A stretch of 64,000 bases of DNA from Candidatus Obscuribacter phosphatis. Lineage in GTDB: Bacteria; Cyanobacteriota; Vampirovibrionia; Obscuribacterales; Obscuribacteraceae. A model generated the notes under the pieces. It was given only the letters and a program-made list of their open reading frames with translations. It did no database searches and was not told where the DNA came from. The translations under genes were made by a program, and so were the position numbers. Each line of letters opens with the position of its first letter. Within the stretch, counting starts at the first letter, position 1. The DNA is taken from contig MOYA01000002.1 in NCBI GenBank assembly GCA_001899315.1, positions 597,250-661,249 on the forward strand. The letters run 5' to 3'. This document shows positions 42,446-51,456 of this stretch, one piece after another.

Positions 42446-43816
42446 TTAGTCGGCAAAGAAGTAGTCGTGCAATTGTTGCACAGCCCTGTCAGCGTCTTTA
42501 GACATGACGAGGAAGCTCAAGTTAATATCGGAGGCGCCGCCTGATATGACCAGAATATTGACGTCTTTCAAAGCCGAGAAGACTTCACCGGCGATACCGG
42601 ATCTTTCTCTGAATTGGCGACCGACAACTGTCACTATGGCTGTGTCATGTGTGACCAAGAGGTCACCTAATTCTTTCAAATCTTCTTTGATTGCTTCCAG
42701 CCCGTCGTTGTTATCGATGGTCAGTGAAATCGATACTTCAGAGGTGGCGATTAAGTCGATTGGTGTTTTATGTCTGTCGAAAACTGAAAAGACTTTGGCC
42801 AGGAAGCCATGGGCCATCAGCATGCGAGGCGAGCTGATGAATAAAGCGGTGATGTTTTTCTTGGAAGCTATGGCGCAGACATTGCGAACTTTGCCGCCGG
42901 TGGTGACATTCTGGCTTGGCTGTCCCTGGATGAGAGTGCCTTCGCTTTCAGGGCGCATGGTGTTCAAGACTTTCACCGGAATGTTTTTCTCCACTGCCGG
43001 CTTGATCGTGAGCGGGTGCAAGACTTTCGCTCCAAAGTAAGCCAATTCGGCGGCTTCCTGAAAGGAGACTTCTGCTATCGGTAAGGCATTTTTGACTATA
43101 CGAGGGTCGGCGGTCATCATGCCGTCTACATCAGTCCAAATTTCAATACAAGTAGCACCGGCGGCGACGCCAAGAATCGAGGCTGAATAATCTGAACCAC
43201 CGCGTCCAAGAGTAGTGGTAACGCCACTTTCAGTGGAACCGATAAAGCCTTGGGTGATTACTGTAAAGCCGTCCTTGCTGAGACGCGCTATATCTTTAGC
43301 CTTCTCGTCGATTATTTCCCATAGAGGGTTGGCTTTGCCGAAAGTATCATCGGTAATTACCAGTTTTCTGGCATCGAGCCACTGCACTTTCATACCGCGG
43401 GCTGTAGCATATTCGGCTAAAACCCGCGAAGAAAGCAATTCTCCGACAGAAGAGACGGCATCGATTGAGCGCTTAGACAATTCACCCAAATAGTTGATGC
43501 CGCGCAAGACAGATTCAAGCTCGCTTAGATGCTCATTGAGATCTAACAGCAAGGCTTCTGCCTTTTCTTTCGATAACAAGCCTTTGACCGCATCGATGTG
43601 CTTGTTGCGCACCATGTCTATCTGGGCGAGGGCGCCGTCGAGGTCGCGTCTGACAGCCAAGTTGGCCGCTTCTATGAGGGCGTTGGTGACGCCGCTCATT
43701 GCCGAGACCACCACCAGGGGCGGTGCACTGGCGCGTGCTCGTTCTATCAGTCCGTAAACTTGCTCGAAGCGCTCTTTCGAGCCCACCGAGGTGCCGCCAA
43801 ACTTCATTACGATCAT
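42446..43816 (-). CDS. lysC: Aspartate kinase
   Basis: A 456-residue kinase that phosphorylates aspartate, the first step to lysine, threonine and methionine. The kinase domain begins VMKFGGTSVGSKERFEQVY and includes TLGRGGSDYSASILG and EIWTDVDGMMTADPRIV. Two ACT domains follow from about residue 305 and probably sense end products. The length and the long helical insert after the first strand resemble the monofunctional class III (LysC) type. It lies 44 bp after murA. AAGG lies upstream of the ATG. Confidence 0.95.
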   Translation of the reverse strand: MIVMKFGGTSVGSKERFEQVYGLIERARASAPPLVVVSAMSGVTNALIEAANLAVRRDLDGALAQIDMVRNKHIDAVKGLLSKEKAEALLLDLNEHLSELESVLRGINYLGELSKRSIDAVSSVGELLSSRVLAEYATARGMKVQWLDARKLVITDDTFGKANPLWEIIDEKAKDIARLSKDGFTVITQGFIGSTESGVTTTLGRGGSDYSASILGVAAGATCIEIWTDVDGMMTADPRIVKNALPIAEVSFQEAAELAYFGAKVLHPLTIKPAVEKNIPVKVLNTMRPESEGTLIQGQPSQNVTTGGKVRNVCAIASKKNITALFISSPRMLMAHGFLAKVFSVFDRHKTPIDLIATSEVSISLTIDNNDGLEAIKEDLKELGDLLVTHDTAIVTVVGRQFRERSGIAGEVFSALKDVNILVISGGASDINLSFLVMSKDADRAVQQLHDYFFAD

Positions 43817-43860
43817 GGTTAACAGCCTTAGTCGTTGTCGCCTGTTCTAAAGACTCTATT

Positions 43861-45168
43861 TTAACGTCTGTAGATGTCTGCGCCCAGAGATCTCAGCCTT
43901 TCTTCAAGACGATCGTAACCACGATCGAGATGGCTCAGTCCGGTAACTTCGGTGATGCCGTCAGCGCCGAGACCGGCAATGATAAGACAAGCGGCAGCGC
44001 GCAGGTCGCTTGACTTGACTTCGGCTCCCATTAGTTTGGGCACACCTTTTACAATGGCTGAATTGGCTTTCAACTGAATGTCTGCACCCATGCGGCGCAA
44101 TTCACCCACTTGCATGAAACGATTTTCGTAAATGGTTTCGGTGACAATCGATGTCCCTTCAGCCACTGCCAGTACAGCCATAACCGGTGCTTGCAAGTCG
44201 GTGGGGAAGCCGGGATAAGGAACCGTTGTGATATCGGTGGGCTTCAGCCTGCCGGTCGTCTTGATTTTGATCGTGTCGGGGGCATATATCGAGCACTCGA
44301 CACCCATTTCGTGAATCTTGGAGATGACTGCGTAGATATGGTCGGGTTTGACTCCGTCGATAACCACTTCGCCGCCGGCAGCCATACAGGCATACAAGAA
44401 AGTACCAACTTCCAAGCGGTCGGGAATGGTATCAACCACGGCACCATGCATTTCTTCCAGCGGTACACCGTCGATGACGATTTGATAAGTGCCGGCACCT
44501 GAGATTTTGCCGCCCATGGCATTGACGCAGTCAGCCAAGTTGACAATTTCAGGGTCTTGAGCGGCGTTCTCGATGATGGTTTGACCTTCGGCAAGAACGG
44601 CGGCCAGCATGATATTTTCGGTGGCGCCGTTGGATGGTCTATCGAGATAAATACGAGTACCGACCAGTTTCTGAGCCGAGGCGAAAACATAGCCATGGTC
44701 GATGCCCACTTCGGCACCTAGCAGTTTGAGACCGCGCTCATGCAGGTCAATGCGGCGTTCGCCGATGGCGCAGCCGCCCGGAAGGGAAACTTTGGCTTCG
44801 CGGCAGCGGGCGAGGAGGGGACCGAGAACCACGAAGGAAGCACGCAGTTGGCTGACTAACTCATAAGGAGCTTCGATTTCGGTGAGGTTGGTGGCATCGA
44901 TTTTGACTTCATCGTTAGCCACTTCTACCTTGGCACCAAGGTGTCTTAAAACTTCGCCCATCATGTGCACATCGGTGAGATTGGGCACATTACGCAGAAT
45001 GGTTACATCTTTAGCCAAAAGTGCTGCTGCCATCATTTTCAGAACAGCATTCTTGGCGCCGAAAACTTTTGTCTGTCCGTAGAGCGGTTTGCCACCACGG
45101 ATGATTATGCGTTCTTCTGATTCGGTCTTAGCCGGGGGGTCTAGTCTTGTCGCTTGTGGTGGTGTCAT
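43861..45168 (-). CDS. murA: UDP-N-acetylglucosamine 1-carboxyvinyltransferase
   Basis: A 435-residue enzyme for the first committed step of peptidoglycan synthesis, adding enolpyruvate to UDP-GlcNAc. The substrate motif FGAKNAVLKMMAAALL and the catalytic loop SLPGGCAIGERRIDLH are present. C133 is the cysteine that fosfomycin would modify. An ~18-residue N-terminal extension precedes the core. It heads a minus-strand cluster with lysC and ltaE. Confidence 0.96.
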   Translation of the reverse strand: MTPPQATRLDPPAKTESEERIIIRGGKPLYGQTKVFGAKNAVLKMMAAALLAKDVTILRNVPNLTDVHMMGEVLRHLGAKVEVANDEVKIDATNLTEIEAPYELVSQLRASFVVLGPLLARCREAKVSLPGGCAIGERRIDLHERGLKLLGAEVGIDHGYVFASAQKLVGTRIYLDRPSNGATENIMLAAVLAEGQTIIENAAQDPEIVNLADCVNAMGGKISGAGTYQIVIDGVPLEEMHGAVVDTIPDRLEVGTFLYACMAAGGEVVIDGVKPDHIYAVISKIHEMGVECSIYAPDTIKIKTTGRLKPTDITTVPYPGFPTDLQAPVMAVLAVAEGTSIVTETIYENRFMQVGELRRMGADIQLKANSAIVKGVPKLMGAEVKSSDLRAAACLIIAGLGADGITEVTGLSHLDRGYDRLEERLRSLGADIYRR

Positions 45169-45425
45169 TATTTGCCGCTTTTCTTTGAGAAGTGGTAAGC
45201 CAGTTATGATGGTGCGACGAAAGAATTTGAAAAATTAGGGGAATTTCGCCTCACTTCTTACTCTACAACGTAAAGGTAAACTCAATGTTAAGCATATTTT
45301 CTATTACCATTAATGGCGAATAAGATAGTTGCGGCAACCTGCCCCGGTTTTCGATTTTGGTATTGAAAACAGTTATAAAGTAGGATGTAAAAGTGCGGTA
45401 AACTCTTGTTGTCAAGCGAGTTCTA

Positions 45426-45854
45426 GTGAAGAAACTATACATAAATCGGCACTTTCAAAGAGTCTCTTTAAAAGAGCAGATCTTTCATCTTGGCAGCGTC
45501 TCTTTTGTCTTCTTGCTCACTGCCTCTCTTCTTTCTGGTTGTGTCATGTCTGAGGAGATGCGGCGCATTGAAGCGGTGAAGAAAGCGCAGCGCGAGCGAG
45601 ATCTGGAAGGTTCAACCAATTTGACCGGCGAACAGATCTTTGTGCGCAGCTGCAATACCTGCCACCCAAATGGACGAGCCGGGCTTGGACCCACGCTCGA
45701 AAGCCTGCCCAGCAAATTTCCGGAAGATGCGGCTCTGAAAGCTTTCATTCGCAAAGGCAAAGGTATGATGCCGCCGCAGAGTGCCGATCGCATCAATGAT
45801 GTGGAGCTGGATAGTCTGATTGCTTATCTCAGACAGCTTGATTTTTCAAAGTAA
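45426..45854 (+). CDS. c-type cytochrome lipoprotein
   Basis: A 142-residue protein starting at GTG. A signal segment ends in a lipobox (LLSGC, C39), so it is membrane-tethered in the periplasm. One haem c motif is CNTCH (C76, C79, H80), and a distal methionine for the sixth ligand lies in KGMMPPQ near residue 118. The pattern is a class I mono-haem cytochrome. It is likely an electron carrier; partners are not adjacent. The 257 bp upstream contain no other gene. Confidence 0.85.
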   Translation: MKKLYINRHFQRVSLKEQIFHLGSVSFVFLLTASLLSGCVMSEEMRRIEAVKKAQRERDLEGSTNLTGEQIFVRSCNTCHPNGRAGLGPTLESLPSKFPEDAALKAFIRKGKGMMPPQSADRINDVELDSLIAYLRQLDFSK

Positions 45855-45870
45855 GTCTCTCAAAGTAAAT

Positions 45871-46617
45871 CTATTGAGTGATGAGCATTTCGAGCAGCCA
45901 AATTACAGCCCCTAGAAAGGCTAAGACCATGACTATGCGCGAGATCGGTGCCGGGCTGGAAAGATTGACTGCCTTAATGGGCGAATAGCGCATAAACACT
46001 TGTGAGATGCGATCGCGATCGGCTAGATAGATTGAAGGAATAATCAGCGGCCAGAGGCGCTTCTTCTTAAGATTTGGGTGATAGAGAACGATAATTAGTT
46101 CGGGACTTAGATAAACCTTGGTAATTTGGTTCCAGTTTACTGACTTGCGCTGAGGCCAGTAAGGTCCTCGATATTTGATGCCGTAATGACTGAGTTGCAG
46201 GCTGGAAGGTGTGAGAAAGGGTCTCAGACCAATCAAGATTGCCAGTAGGGCAATGGAAAGGAAGAAGCCTTCCACGCTGTAAAAGAGTCGCTTGTCGTTG
46301 GAGAGGTAAAGTGGAGTCCAGCAGTATTTTGCTAGGCCGAGATAGGCGGAAGCAAGCACCAAGCACATCAGTAATTCGCTCGGTTCCTTTGATTCGACGA
46401 AATTGTCTTGGGCTTCTGAGTCTATCGGATCGTCCTTAAGAGAACTTAGATCTTTAAGAGCGCTTTGCTCTCTTACTGCCGATAAGTCACTGCCTGTCTT
46501 TGTTTCAAGGTTTGGCTTCGTTTCGCTGTTTGCAGGCTCAGCTTGGGTGAGATCGACGCCGTCTGGAATGTCGGCGTATGGATCGATATCTTGAGCTTCT
46601 TTTTCTGGAACAGTCAT
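45871..46617 (-). CDS. Membrane hypothetical protein with acidic N-terminus
   Basis: A 248-residue protein (start taken at the ATG at 46615-46617; no clear ribosome site). The first ~80 residues are acidic and disordered (DPYADIPDGVDLTQAEPANS). Two membrane segments follow at about 85-130 (ELLMCLVLASAYLGLAKYCW; GFFLSIALLAILIGLRPFLT). A PH-like domain comes next (LQLSHYGIKYRGPYWPQRKS; VNWNQITKVYLSPELIIVLY), and a last C-terminal helix. The two-helix-then-PH layout recalls bacterial PH-domain membrane proteins. Function unknown. Confidence 0.65.
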   Translation of the reverse strand: MTVPEKEAQDIDPYADIPDGVDLTQAEPANSETKPNLETKTGSDLSAVREQSALKDLSSLKDDPIDSEAQDNFVESKEPSELLMCLVLASAYLGLAKYCWTPLYLSNDKRLFYSVEGFFLSIALLAILIGLRPFLTPSSLQLSHYGIKYRGPYWPQRKSVNWNQITKVYLSPELIIVLYHPNLKKKRLWPLIIPSIYLADRDRISQVFMRYSPIKAVNLSSPAPISRIVMVLAFLGAVIWLLEMLITQ

Positions 46618-46656
46618 AAAGATAGAGTACTTCAATTGAAGCACTCAAGCAAGAAG

Positions 46657-48363
46657 TTAGTCGTCGGGGAAAAGCTCGGAAATAGCCTGCTCTGCCTTTT
46701 CTTGTAGTTTGCGTTTCTCGTCCGGGCTGCCCGAAGCCAGTTCCCTCCAGTCGGCATTGAGGCTGTCGCCATATTGCGATGCCGCGACGGCCTTATAAAA
46801 GTCGGTATCGAAAGAACGGGTGCGCACTACCACCGGCATGGGCACGGCATAGCCGAGCACCAAGGCTTGTTGCTTAGGGTCCATTTGGGCGAGCACGGTG
46901 CGCAGAGTTTGCGAGCCTGATACGCCGGTGAAGACTGCATCAATGTCTTTGTCATCATTGAGCAGGGCTGTCACTCTAGTGCCTATTTGGCTGAGAATTT
47001 CGGGATCTATACCCGAGGGGCGTTGATCGACAATGAGCAGGGTGACGAAATATTTGCGCATTTCTCTGGCGATAATACCGAATATGGTTTGCCTGGCTAC
47101 TTGAGGGGCGAGAAATTTATGGGCTTCCTCGATCACTATCATGAGCTTTCTGGGGGCGCGTACATTTTCGGGATCGCAGATATGACGTTCCGATTGTCTG
47201 ACATAATCGGCGTGTATTCTTCTGGTGATGATATTTGTGGCAAGCATGTAAGAGAGCAGATTATTCTGTCTGCCAAATTCTAGAACCACATTTTTGCCGG
47301 CTTTGATTTGAGACAATATCTCTTCGATATAGTTGTGTGAAACCCGTGGTCTCAAATAGGGCGTCTTTTGCACGACTGTATTCAGGCGTCTCTGCAGTGT
47401 TTTGAGGGCGGTGGGATGGCCCTTGAAGCTGACTGTGAATTCTTCGATTTCTTCGCCCGTCATGTCGAGCAGGGCGCTGATCCAGTCTTGTCCTAGTCTT
47501 TCTCTGGCAATATAGGCGTTTTCCAGGGTCGCTTCAGAGAGGGCTAGTTCGTTTTTTAGGAGGTCGAGATCTTCAATTTCGATCTGGTTATAGCCTATGT
47601 ACAGCTCTCGGGCATCGGGAATGCCTCTCGCTTTCGATGATTCGGCGTCGAGAGAAAAGACCACCACATTGGCGCCGAAGAGCTGCTTTAGTCCCTTGAC
47701 TCTGGGCGCGCTCTTATTTTCAGACATGGCTTGCCAGCCGTATTCGTTGTGCATGTCGAAAATAAGCACCGAAGCCAGGTCTTTGGCGATCACTCCCGAA
47801 AGAAGAATGCGGTTGAGAAAGGACTTGCCTGTGCCTGATTTACCGAAGATGCCGTTGGATCTCTCGATAAAGCGATTGAGATTGATACAGACCGGCACGT
47901 CCATATTGAGTGGTTGCCCGATATTAAAGAAGGCTTGTCCAGGCTCATTCTCGTCTCCGAAGACGAGGGCGAAATCTTGGGCGTCTGCTTCATAGACCGG
48001 CGAAAAATGGCTTGGTATTGTCTTGACCGGGCGCAGTTCTCGCTCTTCTTGGTCTTTGGTGAGCATCAACATCGGTTGCAGCTTGACCGTGCCGAAGGTA
48101 GTGGTGCCGGACAGCACCGACATCAAAAAGGCATCGTTAGCCGGTGGATTGAGCATGACCGAGGCGTTGGAACTGGAGAGGCTGACGTCGGTGAGCATAC
48201 TAAAGAAGCGATTGTTTTCGCCTTCGATAACAACAAAGCGTCCGACACGCAGATTTTCTACGCTTTGTTTGCCGTCCAATCTCATTTCCAGCCCAGCCGA
48301 AAGTGAGCCCTGGGTGATCATGCCGAGGGGCCTATTAGGCTTGGCTTCTTTATAGGAAGGCAT
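46657..48363 (-). CDS. herA: HerA-like DNA-translocating ATPase
   Basis: A 568-residue protein of the HerA/FtsK fold. It has an N-terminal HAS-barrel-like beta domain (LEMRLDGKQSVENLRVGRFV), Walker A GIFGKSGTGKSFLNRILLSG, FDMHNEYGWQ, a Walker B region LMIVIEEAHKFLAP, and the LLIVDQRPSGIDPEILSQIG sensor motif. HerA forms hexamers that move DNA ends with the NurA nuclease. No NurA is seen here; the small gene 3 bp upstream is too short for it. A role in repair, or as a defence-associated HerA, is open. Confidence 0.88.
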   Translation of the reverse strand: MPSYKEAKPNRPLGMITQGSLSAGLEMRLDGKQSVENLRVGRFVVIEGENNRFFSMLTDVSLSSSNASVMLNPPANDAFLMSVLSGTTTFGTVKLQPMLMLTKDQEERELRPVKTIPSHFSPVYEADAQDFALVFGDENEPGQAFFNIGQPLNMDVPVCINLNRFIERSNGIFGKSGTGKSFLNRILLSGVIAKDLASVLIFDMHNEYGWQAMSENKSAPRVKGLKQLFGANVVVFSLDAESSKARGIPDARELYIGYNQIEIEDLDLLKNELALSEATLENAYIARERLGQDWISALLDMTGEEIEEFTVSFKGHPTALKTLQRRLNTVVQKTPYLRPRVSHNYIEEILSQIKAGKNVVLEFGRQNNLLSYMLATNIITRRIHADYVRQSERHICDPENVRAPRKLMIVIEEAHKFLAPQVARQTIFGIIAREMRKYFVTLLIVDQRPSGIDPEILSQIGTRVTALLNDDKDIDAVFTGVSGSQTLRTVLAQMDPKQQALVLGYAVPMPVVVRTRSFDTDFYKAVAASQYGDSLNADWRELASGSPDEKRKLQEKAEQAISELFPDD

Positions 48364-48366
48364 GGC

Positions 48367-48633
48367 TTAAGTGAGATGAAAGCCTAGAGCTAGGGCGAAA
48401 GTATCGATTGCCTTTTGTCTTTCTGCTTGCCCGTATTCTTCTCTTTTGACCACATCGCTCTCGTCTTCGCCGCGATATTCGGTAAGAGTATAAACATAGG
48501 GTTCATGCAGGCTGCGTTCCAGTCTGTAGAGGTTTCCATTGGTGCCGTGGGCGCCTATCAGTCCCCAGACTCCGTCTAGAGCCTTGACTATGTCTTGCAC
48601 TGTATGGGGCCACTGGGCTCTTTGAGTGAGCAT
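48367..48633 (-). CDS. Small protein upstream of herA
   Basis: An 88-residue protein from the ATG at 48631-48633, with GAGG 9 nt upstream. A longer reading would run into the tRNA gene. The sequence (TVQDIVKALDGVWGLIGAHG; NLYRLERSLHEPYVYTLTEY) has a compact alpha-beta look but is not recognised. It ends 3 bp before herA starts, so the two are one operon. A HerA partner role is possible. Confidence 0.6.
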   Translation of the reverse strand: MLTQRAQWPHTVQDIVKALDGVWGLIGAHGTNGNLYRLERSLHEPYVYTLTEYRGEDESDVVKREEYGQAERQKAIDTFALALGFHLT

Positions 48634-48649
48634 TGTTTTAACCTCATGT

Positions 48650-48684
48650 AAGAAAGAGAAATGCAGGACGCATTTCTCTTTCTT
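48650..48684. terminator. 15-bp perfect hairpin after tRNA-Leu
   Basis: Arms AAGAAAGAGAAATGC (48650-48664) and its exact complement (48670-48684), 5-nt loop. It lies 9 bp after the tRNA 3' end and 17 bp before the next ATG. The stem is U-rich on its 3' side as read on the minus strand, but no T-run follows. It could end tRNA transcripts or be a processing signal. Confidence 0.55.
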
Positions 48685-48692
48685 TTGAAAAT

Positions 48693-48772
<80 letters not shown>

Positions 48773-48789
48773 AGATTGCTAACGCATAG

Positions 48790-48818
48790 TTTATGCATGT
48801 TTGCAGTGAGACTGTCAA
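48790..48818 (-). promoter_or_regulatory. Promoter of tRNA-Leu
   Basis: On the minus strand TTGACA (48813-48818), a 17-bp spacer and CATAAA (48790-48795) stand about 20 bp upstream of the tRNA 5' end. The -35 is perfect and the -10 is weak. Confidence 0.6.
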
Positions 48819-49048
48819 CTTGGCCCTTGCTTCCTCTTCATCTTTGAAATCGCTTCAAAAAAACTACTTGGTCTGGAAAATGCCGCAGTATAAGCTTTTG
48901 GGGGCTTGGTCTCTTTTGTTGAAATATATGAAAGTGCCTGAAGCCACAACCTGACCAGCTTTCGTCGAAAGAATTTAACTGGGGGTTGTGTAAAGTGGGC
49001 GCTAACTGGGCATATTTATCGTGATCCAATTCAGGGAAGTCTTTCTTA

Positions 49049-49546
49049 ATGATTGAAATGTTTGTCTTTGGAATCGCTCAAGATCAGAATACGCGTATGC
49101 CGATTCTGGTTCTTTACGACAGCACCAAAAGACGGGCTCTACCTATTTGGATCGGTGAGTCGGAGGCTCTGGCTATCAGTCGAGCCCTTGGAAAGCATAA
49201 ACCCAGCCGCCCTATGACCCATGATTTGCTGCTCAATACCATTGTTTCGCTTGGCTATAAAGTCGACCGCATCGAAATCAATGAACTCTCTTCTGATACT
49301 TATTTCGCCACTATCTTTATCAAAAGTGTCGATGGCAAGCGGGGAGAAACCAAGGCTATCGATTCCAGACCTTCCGATGCCATCGCCCTGGCATTGCGGG
49401 CGCGCGCTCCCATAATGGTTTCAGCCCAAGTGGTGGCTGACGGGACAGTGGCCGCCGATCACGAAAGAGATAAAGAAGAAGCAAAAGAGTTCAAGCGTTT
49501 TGTGGAAGGGCTCAAGGCTTCCGACTTTAAGGGCAGCTCTGACTAG
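49049..49546 (+). CDS. Bifunctional nuclease-domain (DUF151) protein
   Basis: A 165-residue protein of the BFN/DUF151 family. It begins MIEMFVFGIAQDQNTRMPIL, followed by ALPIWIGESEALAI and RPMTHDLLLNTIV, and the signature DSRPSDAIALALRARAPI. Plant members have RNase and DNase activity; bacterial roles are unclear. The C-terminus adds a charged helix (HERDKEEAKEFKRFVEGLKA), as seen in UVR-like BFN proteins. Its stop overlaps by 4 nt the stop end of a convergent gene. Confidence 0.9.
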   Translation: MIEMFVFGIAQDQNTRMPILVLYDSTKRRALPIWIGESEALAISRALGKHKPSRPMTHDLLLNTIVSLGYKVDRIEINELSSDTYFATIFIKSVDGKRGETKAIDSRPSDAIALALRARAPIMVSAQVVADGTVAADHERDKEEAKEFKRFVEGLKASDFKGSSD

Positions 49547-50124
49547 TCTTGAGGCTCTTTTTGACTTGGCTGGCTATCTGGCTTGCTTGCCTGTTTGAGG
49601 CGGTGTTTGCGCATAGAATAAGCCAGACTGTGTTCTTCAAAAATTTTCAATTTGCCCTGGCTGTCTTTCTTGAGCAACCAATGTACTTTCAACGCTGAAT
49701 GGTCATGCTTGGCAAGAAAGCTCACTGAAACAACCACTTCGTCCTTTAGACCTTTGTCTTCCATTATTTGATGGCGTTCGGTCTTAATGACCGGAGTGTC
49801 CATCGTCGTTTTGCTGTTTAATTCGCGCACATGGGGGTCTTTCAGTGAGCGTTTGATCTCTTGAGCGTACTCGCTTTTCGAAAACTTCTCTTGGGTCTGT
49901 CCTCCGCCGGTGCGGTCTAGGGCGGCATAAATGACGGCGTCGTCGCTGTAGAGGTCGACCAAGGCGGGGTCTGAGTCATGGTCGAGGGCTTTGTACTGCT
50001 CAAAGAGAGCTTTGGCTTCCTTAATCAACAAATGTCCTGATTCTTCAGCAGCCAAAGAAGAGGAAGCAAAAGCCAGAAGCAAGCCCGGCAAGAGGGTAAG
50101 TATCAGACCCAATCTTAGTTTCAT
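49543..50124 (-). CDS. Secreted NTF2-like (SnoaL/DUF4440-type) protein
   Basis: A 193-residue protein with a signal peptide (LGLILTLLPGLLLAFASSSL, cleavage after LAA). The domain begins with a helix (EAKALFEQYKALDHDSDPAL) and LYSDDAVIYAALD, the usual opening of NTF2-fold proteins. Beta strands follow with KVHWLLKKDSQGKLKIFEEH. No catalytic residues can be named. AAGGGG precedes the ATG. It ends the lspA-rluA-lapA operon, whose first gene is another secreted NTF2-like protein. Confidence 0.7.
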   Translation of the reverse strand: MKLRLGLILTLLPGLLLAFASSSLAAEESGHLLIKEAKALFEQYKALDHDSDPALVDLYSDDAVIYAALDRTGGGQTQEKFSKSEYAQEIKRSLKDPHVRELNSKTTMDTPVIKTERHQIMEDKGLKDEVVVSVSFLAKHDHSALKVHWLLKKDSQGKLKIFEEHSLAYSMRKHRLKQASKPDSQPSQKEPQD

Positions 50125-50137
50125 TTCTATCCCCTTG

Positions 50138-50485
50138 CTAATTTTTCTTCTTGAGAGCCTTTTCTAGGGCTGTTTCAAGTGTGGCGATCTTCGCTTCCAG
50201 CAGTTTGACTGTATCACCTTGAATCTCGACCTGCAGTTTGGCGTCCTGGGCTTTCCATTCCAATTGTTTCTGCTCTGATTTTTCCTCTCTGCGCCGCAGT
50301 CTTTGCAGGCAGAATGCTGTGGCGCCGCCCAAGACAAATAACTTGACCACTATCAAAGCAAGAGAGACCGTGAACTTTTGGCCGACAAAGCTGCATTCGA
50401 TGCTTTGGGTGTTGATTGCGGCAAAATAAAGGGTGCCGAGAATGCAAATGGCCGATATCAGTATATAGATTAGTTTGTGACTCAT
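50138..50485 (-). CDS. lapA: LapA-like (DUF1049) membrane protein
   Basis: A 115-residue protein with two membrane segments (KLIYILISAICILGTLYFAA; FTVSLALIVVKLFVLGGATA) and a C-terminal coiled coil. The NTQSIECSFVGQKFTVSLAL segment between them is the LapA/DUF1049 pattern. LapA helps LPS assembly control in enterobacteria, though the role may differ here. Its ATG overlaps the rluA stop (TAATG). Confidence 0.75.
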   Translation of the reverse strand: MSHKLIYILISAICILGTLYFAAINTQSIECSFVGQKFTVSLALIVVKLFVLGGATAFCLQRLRRREEKSEQKQLEWKAQDAKLQVEIQGDTVKLLEAKIATLETALEKALKKKN

Positions 50486-51456
50486 TATTTTTCTTGCAGT
50501 CTTAAAAGTAGATTCTGAAAATCTGCAGGTAGATTCGCTTCAAATTCTAACAGCTTGCCATCAACCGGGTGGGTGAAGCGCAATTTATGGGCGTGTAGGG
50601 CGTGACCTAGTAGTCCAAGTTTTTTGCGAGCGCTCTGGCTGCCGCTAGTCTTATGGTTATAGACCAGATCGCCCACCACCGGCAGACCTAAATAAGACAT
50701 ATGCACCCTAATTTGATGGGTCCTACCGGTTTCGAGGGCAAGGGCAGCCAGGGCGAAATTAGAATAGGTCTCTAGAATAGTGAAGTGGGTGACGGCGCGT
50801 TTGCCCTCGCCTTTACTTAGATCTGTAAATACTGTCATTTCTTTGCGTCTGACCGGGTGGCGACCAATCGCTAGATCTATGGTGCCCTCTCTTTCTTTGG
50901 GCTTGCCTTCCAAAAGAGCTAAATAGTTGCGCCCGGCTGTTTTGGCTTTCAGTTGTTCCGCCAGGCTATTGTGGGCCAGATCGGTCTTGGCCACCATGAT
51001 CAAGCCGCTTGTATCTTTGTCGAGGCGGTGTACTATGCCCGGTCTTATTACTCCGCCAATGGACGATAGTCTTTCGCCGGCATGGTACATAACGGCATTG
51101 ACCAGGGTGCCGCTATAAATGCCGGCGCCGGGATGAGTGACCATGCCCGCTGGTTTATTAATCACCAGTAAGTGCTCGTCTTCGTAGATAATATCGAGGG
51201 GAATATTTTCTGCCACTACATCAAGTGGCACTGCTTCTGGTACTACCAGAGCCACTATATCGCCGGCTCTAGGTTTGGCTCCCGCTCTAGCCGGCTTGCC
51301 GTTTAGTTCCACCATGCCGTCTTCGATAAGCTTTTGCAATCTGGCCCGGGAAAAATCGGGGACCAGTTTGCAGAGACATTGGTCTAGCCTGGGCTTGCCG
51401 CCTAGCTCGCTGAGTAAGTCGGCCTCGATGCAAAAAAGCTCTTTGTCCTCTGTCAT
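50485..51456 (-). CDS. RluA-family pseudouridine synthase (RluD-like)
   Basis: A 323-residue enzyme from the ATG at 51454-51456. Its start overlaps the lspA stop by ATGA, and a longer frame extends into lspA. An S4 RNA-binding domain comes first (GGKPRLDQCLCKLVPDFSRA; LIEDGMVELNGKPARAG). The synthase core follows with LLVINKPAGMVTHPGAG, the catalytic aspartate motif GIVHRLDKDTSGLIMVAK, and ALETGRTHQIRVHMSYLGLP. The S4-plus-core build fits RluD-type modification of 23S rRNA. The linkage to lspA is common in bacteria. Confidence 0.93.
   Translation of the reverse strand: MTEDKELFCIEADLLSELGGKPRLDQCLCKLVPDFSRARLQKLIEDGMVELNGKPARAGAKPRAGDIVALVVPEAVPLDVVAENIPLDIIYEDEHLLVINKPAGMVTHPGAGIYSGTLVNAVMYHAGERLSSIGGVIRPGIVHRLDKDTSGLIMVAKTDLAHNSLAEQLKAKTAGRNYLALLEGKPKEREGTIDLAIGRHPVRRKEMTVFTDLSKGEGKRAVTHFTILETYSNFALAALALETGRTHQIRVHMSYLGLPVVGDLVYNHKTSGSQSARKKLGLLGHALHAHKLRFTHPVDGKLLEFEANLPADFQNLLLRLQEK

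Noticed and set aside
44244-44717. Second minus-strand frame within murA
   Set aside because: It is an out-of-frame shadow of murA; its composition has no recognisable domain.
45169-45425. Riboswitch or small RNA in the 257-bp gap before the cytochrome gene
   Set aside because: No conserved riboswitch core or terminator-like stem could be found by eye; the stretch is AT-rich and featureless.
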